A stretch of DNA of 64,000 nucleotides. It comes from Shinella zoogloeoides. Its GTDB lineage: Bacteria > Pseudomonadota > Alphaproteobacteria > Rhizobiales > Rhizobiaceae. The stretch's first letter is position 1. Each line of letters starts with the position of its first letter. The stretch lies in contig NZ_CP132312.1 of the NCBI RefSeq assembly GCF_030733845.1, positions 124,001-188,000 on the forward strand, written 5' to 3'. Below, piece by piece: positions 1 to 8,435 of this stretch. The position numbers and the translations under genes are program-made. The notes below the pieces were generated by a model. It was not told the origin of the DNA and ran no database searches. It worked only from the letters and a program-made list of their open reading frames with translations.

Positions 1-1521
1 GCCGTGCCAGACGGCAAGGCTGTATTCGGGCGTGCGGTCGCCGAGCACCGAGACCACCGCCGAATGCAGGAACGGGCCGATCGACAGGCTCGGGATGATG
101 CCGACGACGAGGCAGGCGAGCACGAGGAACTCGATGGGAAAGCGCATCCAGTGTGGCGGTTCGTGCGGCTTCGGCTTCGGCAGGTCGGTCGGTTCGGGAC
201 CGAAGAAGACCATGTGGATGAAGCGGATCGAATAGGCGACGGAGAAGGCGCCGGCGAGCGTCGCGATATAGGGCAGCGCCCGGTCGAGCACGGAATCGGC
301 ATGCGTCTCGACCGCCTCGGCGAAGAACATCTCCTTGGAGATGAAGCCGTTGAGCAATGGCACGCCGGCCATGGCCGCGCTCGCCACCATGGCGAGCGTG
401 CCGGTTATCGGCAGGTATTTGAAGAGCCCGCTCAATCGTCGCATGTCGCGCGTGCCGGTCTCGTGGTCGATGATGCCGGCGGCCATGAACAGCGAGGCCT
501 TGAAGGTGGCGTGGTTCATCATGTGGAAGATCGCCGCGACGGCGGCGACCGGGCTGCCGAGGCTGAGCAGCGTCGTGATGAGGCCGAGATGGCTGATCGT
601 CGAATAGGCGAGCAGCCCCTTCAGGTCCTGCTGGAACATGGCGAAGTAGGCGCCGAGAAGCAGCGTGCTGATGCCGGCTATGCCGACCAGCATGAACCAT
701 TCATAGGTGCCGGAAAGCGCCGGCCAGAAGCGCACAAGCAGGAAGACGCCGGCCTTCACCATGGTGGCGGAATGCAGGTAGGCCGAGACCGGCGTCGGCG
801 CGGCCATGGCGTTCGGCAGCCAGAAGTGGAACGGCACCTGCGCGCTCTTCGTCAGCGCGCCGATCAGGATCAGCACCAGCGCCGTCAGGTATAGCGGATG
901 CGCCTTGATCATGTCGCCGGATGCCAGCACGACGTCGAGATCGTAGCTGCCGACGATGTGGCCGAGCACGAGAAGGCCGGCGAGCAGGCAGAAGCCGCCG
1001 ATTCCGGTGATCGTCAGCGCCATGCGCGCGCCGTCACGGGCTGCCGCATTGTTGTGCCAGTAGCTGATCAGCAAGAACGAGAAGATGCTCGTCAATTCCC
1101 AGAACACCGAGAGCAGGATGATGTTGCCCGACAGCACGATGCCGAGCATCGAGCCCATGAAGGCGAGCAGGAACGAGAAGAAGCGCGGAACCGGATCTTC
1201 CTCGGACATGTAGTAGCGTGCGTACAGCACGACGAGGAAACCGATGCCGGTGATCAGCATGGTGAACAGCCAGGCGAAGCCGTCCATGCGCAGGGTGAAA
1301 TTCAGGCCGAGCTGGGGCAGCCATTCGAGATCCAGCCGAACCTTGCCGCCGGTGCGCACCGCGGGATAGAGCGCGGCGGTCATGAGAAGGGCGGCAAAGG
1401 CCACGAGGCCGGACATGCGCGCGGCCAGGACGCGGGAATCCGTGCGCAGCAGGATGATCGCAGCCAGGCTTCCCGCGAAGGGAAGGCAGACCAGCAGGAC
1501 CAGAATAGTTTCACCTGTCAT
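1..1521 (-). CDS. phaA: Na+(K+)/H+ antiporter subunit A (MrpA/PhaA type), 5' part only
   Basis: Large membrane subunit of a multisubunit monovalent cation/proton antiporter, related to NuoL of complex I; it takes part in proton translocation across the inner membrane and supports pH and alkali-cation tolerance. The 507 visible codons begin MTGETILVLLVCLPFAGSLA and show many hydrophobic helices. Conserved proton-translocation segments are visible, including LLSVFWELTSIFSFLLI, the GALTKSAQVPFHFWLPNAMAAPTPVSAYLHSATMVK block with its lysine and histidine residues (written here only as a region near residues 220-255), and FKASLFMAAG. The gene is cut by the window start, so the C-terminal half (possibly including a fused MrpB part, as in rhizobial PhaAB) is not seen. 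The start was set at the first in-frame ATG; no strong ribosome binding site precedes it. Confidence 0.9.
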   Translation of the reverse strand, partial: MTGETILVLLVCLPFAGSLAAIILLRTDSRVLAARMSGLVAFAALLMTAALYPAVRTGGKVRLDLEWLPQLGLNFTLRMDGFAWLFTMLITGIGFLVVLYARYYMSEEDPVPRFFSFLLAFMGSMLGIVLSGNIILLSVFWELTSIFSFLLISYWHNNAAARDGARMALTITGIGGFCLLAGLLVLGHIVGSYDLDVVLASGDMIKAHPLYLTALVLILIGALTKSAQVPFHFWLPNAMAAPTPVSAYLHSATMVKAGVFLLVRFWPALSGTYEWFMLVGIAGISTLLLGAYFAMFQQDLKGLLAYSTISHLGLITTLLSLGSPVAAVAAIFHMMNHATFKASLFMAAGIIDHETGTRDMRRLSGLFKYLPITGTLAMVASAAMAGVPLLNGFISKEMFFAEAVETHADSVLDRALPYIATLAGAFSVAYSIRFIHMVFFGPEPTDLPKPKPHEPPHWMRFPIEFLVLACLVVGIIPSLSIGPFLHSAVVSVLGDRTPEYSLAVWHG

Positions 1522-2392
1522 CGTTTGATCGATCGCTTTCGAACGTCAGGGCTTCTCTCACGCCGGCGCGCCGGCGGCATCGGGAAGACCGCGCGCGATC
1601 GACGGGGATCGGGGCGGTCGTCAGGCGAAACTCAACGGAGGGGCACGCGCCCCGCGGGTATCGATGCGGCCATTGCCTGAAAGGCAAGGCGGAACCATGG
1701 CCGTCGCGATGCCTGTCTGGCGGGGAAGGCCATCTGCTGTCGCCAGCAGGCAGGCAAGATCGCTTCCGTCACTGTGGAGCGGCGTCACCTTGCCCGCGAC
1801 GACACGCTTGCGGACTTCCATGTCGGCAGGCGCCGATGGATATCCCGCAGTCTTCTGCGTGCTGTAGCGAAGCACTTTCGACGTGGCCGTGGTGACCGAA
1901 GGCACCGAGAGCGTCGTCATCAACAGCAAAAGACAGGTCAGCGCAGTGCAAAGAAGGCGGAAAGCCCGACAAAACGGCCGATCCTGTTGCCTCGATGCTA
2001 TCAAACGCCCTGCCTCTCGTTGCCGTCGTCCGTTCTGAAGATTCTTTCATTCGGACAATACGTTGGCGGGATCGGCACTGTCCACCCGCAAGCATGAAAC
2101 TTTTCCAAAATCACGCCGATTTGCCACGCGGGAAGGATGAATTTTCTCAAGCCATGCCGAAATGGCCAAGCTGTCGCACGCGGCTTGCCTTGAAGCCCCG
2201 TTTCTTTGGGCGCATTCTAACGGTGCGAATCGTTTGAAGCAGACTTGGCTCCGACGAGGGTCTCGCCCGGAGCGCAAGGTGCGCCAAATATCTGGACTGC
2301 CGGCCTTTTCCGGTCGTCCGGCGAGTTCCGTGTCCGGTTCCTGTGCGCAGCAATCGGCATGGCATCAGTTCACTCTTCAATGGGGATCGACG
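1522..2392. other. Sparse intergenic region between phaA and the DUF2934 gene
   Basis: About 870 bases with no convincingly conserved gene. It must hold the promoter of phaA and the promoter of the plus-strand DUF2934 gene. One small minus-strand reading frame (1621-2004) is listed separately as a weak candidate. I see no clear repeat, RNA gene or terminator hairpin with a T-run. Confidence 0.5.
1621..2004 (-). CDS. Small putative secreted protein, unrecognised
   Basis: 127-residue frame with a TTG start. I do not recognise it. The N-terminus looks like a signal peptide: arginines in the first 16 residues, a hydrophobic core with four consecutive leucines, then a small-residue stretch ending VTTA that could be a cleavage site near residue 40. 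A GAGAGG sequence lies about 9 bases before the TTG, a fair ribosome binding site. The mature part has no motif that I can name. It could equally be a chance open frame in GC-rich DNA; no second line of evidence supports it. Confidence 0.35.
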   Translation of the reverse strand: MIASRQQDRPFCRAFRLLCTALTCLLLLMTTLSVPSVTTATSKVLRYSTQKTAGYPSAPADMEVRKRVVAGKVTPLHSDGSDLACLLATADGLPRQTGIATAMVPPCLSGNGRIDTRGARAPPLSFA

Positions 2393-2713
2393 ATGACGGA
2401 TGCGCGACGGGAATGGATCAGCAAAAGGGCCTATTCGATCTGGGAGGAAGCCGGCCGGCCGCACGGTCATGACGGCGAGCACTGGGAGCAGGCAGCGCGC
2501 GAGCGTGACGAATTCGAGCAGGTGGCGCTTGCACCGGAAACGAAAGCAGCGAAGAAGCCGCTGATCGAAATCTCCACGAAGGCGCAAGCGAAGAAGGCCG
2601 AAACGGCCAAGCCGAAGAAGAAGGCGGAGGCCGCGGCCGAAAAGCCGCTGGCCGCCAAGGCCGCCGCCAAGGCGAAATCGGCCAAGACGGCGGCAAACAG
2701 CAAGCCGATCTGA
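2393..2713 (+). CDS. DUF2934 domain protein with Lys/Ala-rich tail
   Basis: 106-residue soluble protein. The first 30 residues (REWISKRAYSIWEEAGRPHG, then HDGEHW) are the typical DUF2934 segment found in many rhizobial small proteins; its function is unknown. The rest is a long, low-complexity Lys-Ala-Glu tail (about residues 45-106), as seen in histone-like or nucleic-acid-binding tails. The open frame extends upstream, but the ATG at 2393 was chosen because it starts exactly at the conserved domain and has a GGGGATC sequence just before it. It is convergent with the ATP-grasp gene, only 5 bases away. Confidence 0.75.
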   Translation: MTDARREWISKRAYSIWEEAGRPHGHDGEHWEQAARERDEFEQVALAPETKAAKKPLIEISTKAQAKKAETAKPKKKAEAAAEKPLAAKAAAKAKSAKTAANSKPI

Positions 2714-2718
2714 CTTTC

Positions 2719-3765
2719 CTACAAGGTGGCGAGCGTCCTGTTGGCGATCACGCCGGCATAGGCATCCCGCTGGGAGACCTTGTCTTCCAGCGCCGCGATG
2801 ACGCTGTCGGAGAAATCGGCGTCGTAGAGATCGAACATCGTGCTCAGCCCGCCCGGCGTGAAGACGTTGATCTCGAGGATCTTGTCGCCGACGATATCGA
2901 GGCCGACGAGGAACATGCCGTCCTCGACGAGCTTCGGCCGCACCATCTCGGCGATGGCGAGGATTTCCGGCGTGATCTCGACGGCCTCGGCCGTGCCGCT
3001 GGCGTGGATGTTCGAGCGCACTTCGCCCTTTGCCGGCACGCGGCGGATCGCGGCATATTTGCCGTCGCGCTCCAGCGGGCGGCCGTTCATCAGGAAGAGC
3101 CGGATATCGCCTTCCGTCGCCGCCGGCAGGTAGTTCTGGGCGATCAGGTAGCCCTCCCCGCTCACCGCCTCGAAAATCTGGTTGAGGTTCGCCTCGTCCG
3201 GCGAGCCGATCTTGAAGACATTCTTGCCGCCGGAGCCCTGCAACGGCTTCATGATGACGCCTTCCTTGTGCGCATCGAGGAAGGCGCGGATCTCGTCGAT
3301 GCTCTTGGATATCAGCGTTTCCGGCCGCACGGCCCGCGGAAAGCCCTGGAAATAGAGCTTGTTCTGCGCCAACGCCAGGCCGTCCGGGTCGTTGACGACG
3401 ATGGTCCCGCGCGCCGTGGCGAGCCGCCCGAACATGGCGCCGACATGTGCCGCCCAGGGCCTTCCGTCCGCATCCAGCGAGGGGTCGTTGCGCAGGAAGA
3501 GCACGTCGACGTCGCGCACATCCATCGTCTCGACCGTCGTGTCGTCTCCCTGCAGGGCCGAATGGAAGCTCTCCGCTTTCTTGTAGCGCTTGCCGGGCAG
3601 CACGCGGCCGCGCACGCAGAGGCTGTCGTCGGCACGCAGCACGAAATCGCCCGGCGTCACGTAGCAGATGTCGTGCCCCCGCGAGAGCGCCGCCATGGCG
3701 AGCGCCGTCGTGGTGTAGGTCGGGGTTTCCCCCTCGATGGAATTGACGAAAAAGGCGATACGCAT
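2719..3765 (-). CDS. ATP-grasp ligase, glutathione synthetase-like
   Basis: 348-residue ATP-grasp enzyme resembling prokaryotic glutathione synthetase (GshB). The N-terminal fold begins MRIAFFVNSIEGE; the ATP-binding part contains VIMKPLQGSGGKNVFKI (near residue 170) and the metal-binding ILEINVFTPGG near the C-terminus, where the E-x-N pair is typical of active ATP-grasp enzymes. It is the third gene of an operon behind a DUF1704 peptidase (11-base gap) and an N-formylglutamate-amidohydrolase-like gene. There is no gshA here, and many rhizobia carry a separate housekeeping gshB elsewhere, so this copy may ligate an amino acid to another substrate. Substrate assignment is inference. The start is the ATG matching the family N-terminus; the longer open frame upstream overlaps the peptidase gene. 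Confidence 0.8.
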   Translation of the reverse strand: MRIAFFVNSIEGETPTYTTTALAMAALSRGHDICYVTPGDFVLRADDSLCVRGRVLPGKRYKKAESFHSALQGDDTTVETMDVRDVDVLFLRNDPSLDADGRPWAAHVGAMFGRLATARGTIVVNDPDGLALAQNKLYFQGFPRAVRPETLISKSIDEIRAFLDAHKEGVIMKPLQGSGGKNVFKIGSPDEANLNQIFEAVSGEGYLIAQNYLPAATEGDIRLFLMNGRPLERDGKYAAIRRVPAKGEVRSNIHASGTAEAVEITPEILAIAEMVRPKLVEDGMFLVGLDIVGDKILEINVFTPGGLSTMFDLYDADFSDSVIAALEDKVSQRDAYAGVIANRTLATL

Positions 3766-3776
3766 GGTCGCTCTCC

Positions 3777-5672
3777 TCAAGCTTGGAGCATGGCAAGGGG
3801 TGACAGGCCTGTCCGGGCGCGCTCCAGCCTTGCGCGCCCGCGTTCGGTTTCGAGGCACAGCGGGCGAAGGATCGGCGGCTTCAGCAGGCCGCGCGCGCCG
3901 AGTTCCTCCATCACGCTGAAATGGGCGGCGGAAATCTTTCCCATCCAGAACGGATCGAGCGCCCCGCCGGCTTTCAGGTGGCTGAGCAGGGAGAGGAGGC
4001 CGCGCAGGTAGATCGCATCCTTGGCAAGCCCTCCCCCGCGAAAAACGCGCAGCAGCAGGCCGAAGGCGGTCTCCGCATCCAGTTCGTGCTCGCGCGTCAG
4101 CAGCCGGAAACTCTCGACGAAGGACGCGCCGGCCAGCATTAAATCGCAGCCGACGACGCGGGCCGCAAGCAGGCGAAGGCGCTCCGGCGTGAAGCCGCCG
4201 GCGAGGTATTCGGCGAAGACGGCAAGCCCCTCCTGCATGCCCTCGTAGCCTGAAAGCCCGGTACGGAAGACCCGCAGGCCCTGCGCCGATCCGTTGAAAT
4301 AGGTGAGGAGATGCACACCCACCTCATGGCTGAGCAGCGCATCGACGCGGTGGCGCATCATGCGCGTGCGGCGGGAGATGAGAAGCCGGCGGCCCGAGAC
4401 GAGCAGTCCCGCCGGCACGTCGTCGCGCAGCTCGATCGCCGCGTCGAAACCGTCATAGCGCTCGTGATAGTTCATCATCATGGAGCGCGCCCGGCGCTCG
4501 ACATAGAAGCAATCCACGACCTCGTCATTGTCGGGCGCCAGCGACGGCATGCGCCTGGCGTCGGCCGTATCTTCGAGAACTTCGGAGGCAGCCTTGAGCA
4601 GGGACCGCTCGACGGGGCCATAGAGGGCGCGGCCGAACTCCACGAAACGCGCCTTCTCCCTTTCGGCGATGAGGGTCAGTTGCAGGTCGAGCTCCTGCTG
4701 CTTCTCGCGGTAGATCTGGTGGAGAACCGGGTCTTCGAGGCGATCGAGCACGATGGCGTAGAGGCGTCGCTTCTCCCGCTCCACCAGAAGGCTGAGCGGG
4801 CGGTAGAGGAACCGCGGCGGCTTGCCGTAATCGTTCGCCTTGAACTCTTGCCAGGCGGCGTTGGCGTTGATCGGCGTGACGGCAAGCAGGAAATCGAAGC
4901 TGGAGGCGACCTCGTCCATGCCGCGATCCGCCCGCTCGACCGCATCGACGAACGCCTTGCGGCCGAAGGCGCGGTACGTGACGGGCTTGGGGAACCCGTC
5001 CCTTTCAAGGAAGGCGGCGAAGGCGCGCAGGCCCGCATCGAGGAAATTGTCGATAAGGCGCTCGCGCAATTCCGGGTACATGTCGTCCGAACCGGGCACG
5101 CGGTAGATCGGCGCAAAGCGCAGGGTCAGCAGCGGAAAGCGCAATGCCAGCAGTTCCGGCCGAACGCGGGGGTCGTCCTCTGCCGCGCAGGTTTCGACAT
5201 GGGGCGTGCGGAAACGGGCCTCGAAGTCTTCCACCGCCGCCTCGAATGCGTCCACCGCACGTTTGGCCGCCGCGCCGCGCGTTGCCGACAGCATCACCTC
5301 GAAGGGCTGGAGAAACGGGGCGTCGTCGGACAGAAGCCGATCTCGGTCGAATTCGTCGACATCCATCAGCAGGAAGGCGCCGAATTTCCTGTGCAGCAGT
5401 TGCGCGATCGGAGCAAGAAGCGCGACGGCGTCCTCCATGCGGCTTGCGAGCAGGTAGGAGGCATTTGCCGCCGCCACTTCGCGCGCGACGACATGCTTTT
5501 CCGGGTCGCCGATGTGCAGGCAGAGGAACGGCAGCGGACGGTCGATATGCAGGCGACCGCCCTCGAAATCGCGCCGCACCGGCTTGCCGGCCTCAAGCGC
5601 CTCGATGACGTCTTCGGCGAGCGTCTTTTCCTTCTTCCGGCGCGGCTTTCGCGCTGCCTTCGCTGAGGTCAT
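3777..5672 (-). CDS. DUF1704 (QEGLA-motif) putative zinc metallopeptidase
   Basis: 631-residue protein of the family annotated as 'flavohemoglobin expression-modulating QEGLA motif protein' (DUF1704). It has an HExxxH motif, HEVGVH, at residues 449-454, and the family signature QEGLA at 480-484, whose glutamate is a plausible third zinc ligand. The eukaryotic relatives of DUF1704 are the MATCAP/KIAA0895 proteins, which include a tubulin-tyrosine carboxypeptidase, so a C-terminal peptidase activity is a reasonable guess. The N-terminal 25 residues are very basic. The start ATG overlaps the stop of the upstream amidohydrolase by 4 bases, indicating translational coupling; the ATP-grasp gene follows after 11 bases. 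The substrate is unknown. Confidence 0.85.
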   Translation of the reverse strand: MTSAKAARKPRRKKEKTLAEDVIEALEAGKPVRRDFEGGRLHIDRPLPFLCLHIGDPEKHVVAREVAAANASYLLASRMEDAVALLAPIAQLLHRKFGAFLLMDVDEFDRDRLLSDDAPFLQPFEVMLSATRGAAAKRAVDAFEAAVEDFEARFRTPHVETCAAEDDPRVRPELLALRFPLLTLRFAPIYRVPGSDDMYPELRERLIDNFLDAGLRAFAAFLERDGFPKPVTYRAFGRKAFVDAVERADRGMDEVASSFDFLLAVTPINANAAWQEFKANDYGKPPRFLYRPLSLLVEREKRRLYAIVLDRLEDPVLHQIYREKQQELDLQLTLIAEREKARFVEFGRALYGPVERSLLKAASEVLEDTADARRMPSLAPDNDEVVDCFYVERRARSMMMNYHERYDGFDAAIELRDDVPAGLLVSGRRLLISRRTRMMRHRVDALLSHEVGVHLLTYFNGSAQGLRVFRTGLSGYEGMQEGLAVFAEYLAGGFTPERLRLLAARVVGCDLMLAGASFVESFRLLTREHELDAETAFGLLLRVFRGGGLAKDAIYLRGLLSLLSHLKAGGALDPFWMGKISAAHFSVMEELGARGLLKPPILRPLCLETERGRARLERARTGLSPLAMLQA

Positions 5673-6481
5673 GCGACCTCCCGCAGCGCCCGTTCGAGCA
5701 CTGGCACCGAAGCGGCGATGAGGCCGCGAAGCGCGGCGATGGCCTGCCAGTCCGGCGCTCCGGTCCATTCATCCATGAAGACCTTCTTGAATTCGACGGC
5801 GATGGCGCAGCCGTTTTCGGCAAAGCGCTCGTGAATGAAGCGCGTCTGCTCGCCGCGCCCCTGAAAGGCGACGTTCTCGCGCACGTCCAGCCGGCGGCCG
5901 AGAAAATCGAAATCGGCGGCGAAGGCCATGAAGGCATCGACGACAGGCGCCCAGCGCGCGCGATCCATGGAACTGGTGCCGATATTGATCTCGGGCGCCT
6001 CGCTGCCGGCCGTCGATGGTGCGGCGGGGCCGGCGCGGCGATGATTGTAGCTGTGAATGTCGAGAACGACGAAGCGGCCGTAGCGTGCCTCCACGCCGCG
6101 AAGATAGCTTTCCAGCATCTCGTAATAGGCATCGTGCACGGAGTGAATTTGCTGGACCTCGGCATCCGAGGGCTGTTCGCGCCAGACCTTCAGCCCCCAG
6201 GCCTGTTCCGGCCGCAGGTAGACGGCGCCGTCGCGGGCGCGGTTGAGGTCGACCTCGAAGCGCGAACGGTGAAAGACGATGCGATTGGGGAGATCGAGAA
6301 TGGTATGCGCGGTGAACGGATCTTCTTCACGCAGCCGCTCATCGGTTTCGAGCGCCATCTTCCGCAGGAGATTTGCACGCACGGCATGACCGTCGTGGAT
6401 GGCCGTGCCGATCACGGGCGAAGCACCGCGCTGCGCCGTCCACCACAGATGATTGTCTTCGTGCTCGGCATTTTCCAGCAT
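5669..6481 (-). CDS. N-formylglutamate amidohydrolase family protein
   Basis: 270-residue zinc-dependent amidohydrolase of the N-formylglutamate deformylase family (HutG/FGase fold). Visible family elements are GTAIHDGHAVR near the N-terminus and FVVLDIHSYNHRR in the middle, which supply metal-binding histidine and aspartate, plus a VEFKKVFMDEW segment. No hut genes lie nearby, so histidine degradation is unlikely to be its role. It is the first gene of a three-gene operon with a DUF1704 peptidase and an ATP-grasp ligase. The ATG at 6481 has a GGAG about 7 bases upstream; a TTG ten codons further out is the alternative start. The promoter should lie in 6482-6623, shared with the divergent ybaN-like gene. 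Confidence 0.82.
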   Translation of the reverse strand: MLENAEHEDNHLWWTAQRGASPVIGTAIHDGHAVRANLLRKMALETDERLREEDPFTAHTILDLPNRIVFHRSRFEVDLNRARDGAVYLRPEQAWGLKVWREQPSDAEVQQIHSVHDAYYEMLESYLRGVEARYGRFVVLDIHSYNHRRAGPAAPSTAGSEAPEINIGTSSMDRARWAPVVDAFMAFAADFDFLGRRLDVRENVAFQGRGEQTRFIHERFAENGCAIAVEFKKVFMDEWTGAPDWQAIAALRGLIAASVPVLERALREVA

Positions 6482-6623
6482 TCGCTCCGCCCCGTTTGTT
6501 CCAGTGGGCAAGGAATGCCCGAGGAAGATGTTCGTTCCACCGGCCGCGGCACCTTGGCCCCTTGGAGGCGGAAGAAAAGCACTCTATCTCAGCGTTCACT
6601 GCGTTTTTCGACGAGGATGTCCC

Positions 6624-6995
6624 GTGCGCTCGATCTATATGCTGGCAGGCTTGCTGATGACGGCGCTCGGCATTGTCGGCGCCTTCCTGCCGCTGCTGCC
6701 GACGACGCCTTTCCTGCTTGTCGCCGTCTGGTGCTTCTCGCGCTCCTCGCCGCGCCTCGAACACTGGCTCCTCAATCACCGCACGCTCGGCCCGCCGCTG
6801 AGCAACTGGCGACGGGAAGGCGCGATCGCCGGCCGCACGAAGGTCGTCGCCATCTGCCTGATCGTCGCGAGCTACGGCTTCTTCCTCTATCGCACGCAGC
6901 CCTCGCCGCTTCTCGCCGTCATCATAGGGCTGGTGCTGTCGGGAAGCGCCCTTTTCATCCTGACGCGTCCGCTGCCGAAAGGCATCGACCCATGA
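6624..6995 (+). CDS. YbaN-like (DUF454) inner membrane protein
   Basis: 123-residue integral membrane protein of the DUF454/YbaN family. The family hallmark LGxVGAFLPLLPTTPFLLVA is visible near residues 12-32, followed by RSSPRLEHWLLNHRTLGPPL and two further hydrophobic helices near residues 75-110. Its function is unknown. I chose the GTG at 6624 because it is preceded by GAGG at good spacing and begins MRSIYMLAGLL as in relatives; the open frame upstream has no conserved sequence. Its stop overlaps the photolyase ATG by 4 bases, so the two proteins are translationally coupled. Confidence 0.8.
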   Translation: MRSIYMLAGLLMTALGIVGAFLPLLPTTPFLLVAVWCFSRSSPRLEHWLLNHRTLGPPLSNWRREGAIAGRTKVVAICLIVASYGFFLYRTQPSPLLAVIIGLVLSGSALFILTRPLPKGIDP

Positions 6996-8434
6996 CGGAA
7001 AAGCACGGCGCCCCTGTCATCGTCTGGTTCCGCAAGGACCTGCGCACGGACGATCACGCGGCCCTCGCCGCCGCGGCCGAAACCGGATTTCCCGTCATCG
7101 CGCTCTATATCCGCGAGCCGGACGGCGCGGGAACCGGCCCGCTGGGGGCGGCGCAAGCCTGGTGGCTGCATCATTCGCTGGCATCGCTCGGCAAGACGCT
7201 GAGGGCACTCGGAACGCCGCTCATCCTGAGAAGCGGTGCGGCTGCCGACGTCCTCGATACCCTCATCGAGGAAACCGGAGCGGGAAGCGTCCATTGGAAC
7301 CGCCGGCACGATCCCGCGGGCATCGCCATCGACACGGACATCAAGGCGGCGCTGAAGGCGCGCGGCATCACGGCCAGGAGTTTTGCCGGGCAATTGCTGC
7401 ACGATCCGGCACGTCTCCAGACCGGCGAGAAGAAACCGTACCGGGTCTACACGCCGTTCTGGAAGGCTCTGGAGCGCGAGGGGGAACCGCACGAGCCGAT
7501 CGACGCGCCGGAAAGCCTGAGATCATTTTCCGGGGTGCTGCACTCCGAACGGCTGGATGACTGGGCCTTGCTGCCGGCAAGGCCGGACTGGGCGACGGCA
7601 TTCAAGGATATCTGGACACCCGGACAGGCAGCGGCCCGCGAACGGCTCGACGATTTCGTCGACGGTGCGATCGAAGGATACAGGACGAACCGCGACCGTC
7701 CGGCGATCGATGCGACGTCGATGCTCTCGCCGCATCTGGCGATGGGCGAAATCTCCCCTGCCCGCATCTGGCACGCGACACGCGGACTGAAGATGCCGAC
7801 GGAGGACGTGATCCACTTCCGCAAGGAACTGGCCTGGCGGGAATTCTGCTACCACCTGCATTTCCATTTCCCGCAACTTTCGGACAGGAACTGGAACGAC
7901 CGCTTCGATGCCTTTCCCTGGGAAGCGTCCGGCAGGAATTTCGCGCTCTGGACGCGCGGCAGGACGGGCTATCCCATCGTCGATGCCGGCATGCGGCAGC
8001 TCTGGCAGCACGGCTGGATGCACAATCGCGTGCGCATGATCACCGCCTCCTTCCTCATCAAGCACCTGATGATCGACTGGCGGCGCGGCGAGAAATGGTT
8101 CCGCGACACGCTGGTCGATGCGGACGCCGCGTCGAATGCGGCGAACTGGCAATGGGTGGCGGGGTCCGGGGCAGATGCATCGCCCTTCTTCCGCATCTTC
8201 AACCCGATCCTGCAGGGCGAGAAGTTCGATCCCGAAGGCACCTATGTCCGCACATTCGTGCCGGAACTGGAGAAACTGGATGCGAAGTGGATCCACAAGC
8301 CCTTCGATGCGCCCGAAAGCGCGCTGAGCAAGGCGGGCGTGGAGCTTGGCAGGACCTATCCGAAGCCGATGGTCGATCACGGCAAGGCGCGCGAACGCGC
8401 CCTTGCCGCCTACAAGTCACTGAAGGACGGCTGA
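6992..8434 (+). CDS. phrB: Deoxyribodipyrimidine photolyase (class I CPD type)
   Basis: 480-residue light-dependent DNA repair enzyme that splits cyclobutane pyrimidine dimers using FADH- and an antenna chromophore. The N-terminal alpha/beta domain starts with VIVWFRKDLRTDDH. The C-terminal FAD domain shows ELAWREFCYHL, the tryptophan-rich stretch FPWEASGRNFALW, and the class I signature ASNAANWQWVAGSGADASPF followed by FRIFNPILQGEKFDPEGTYV. Length is normal for the class. It overlaps the ybaN-like gene by 4 bases and is convergent with phnN, with one base between the stops. Confidence 0.95.
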   Translation: MTEKHGAPVIVWFRKDLRTDDHAALAAAAETGFPVIALYIREPDGAGTGPLGAAQAWWLHHSLASLGKTLRALGTPLILRSGAAADVLDTLIEETGAGSVHWNRRHDPAGIAIDTDIKAALKARGITARSFAGQLLHDPARLQTGEKKPYRVYTPFWKALEREGEPHEPIDAPESLRSFSGVLHSERLDDWALLPARPDWATAFKDIWTPGQAAARERLDDFVDGAIEGYRTNRDRPAIDATSMLSPHLAMGEISPARIWHATRGLKMPTEDVIHFRKELAWREFCYHLHFHFPQLSDRNWNDRFDAFPWEASGRNFALWTRGRTGYPIVDAGMRQLWQHGWMHNRVRMITASFLIKHLMIDWRRGEKWFRDTLVDADAASNAANWQWVAGSGADASPFFRIFNPILQGEKFDPEGTYVRTFVPELEKLDAKWIHKPFDAPESALSKAGVELGRTYPKPMVDHGKARERALAAYKSLKDG

Positions 8435-8435
8435 T

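Noticed and set aside
1995..2237. 80-residue plus-strand open frame in the sparse region
   Set aside because: No ribosome binding site, no signal peptide and no motif; most likely chance.
4311..5666. 451-residue plus-strand open frame
   Set aside because: Antisense to the DUF1704 gene, which has HExxxH and QEGLA motifs.
3777..5672. Flavohemoglobin regulator function for the QEGLA protein
   Set aside because: The family name suggests it, but no flavohemoglobin gene is nearby and the HExxxH motif indicates a peptidase; the name is kept only as a family label.
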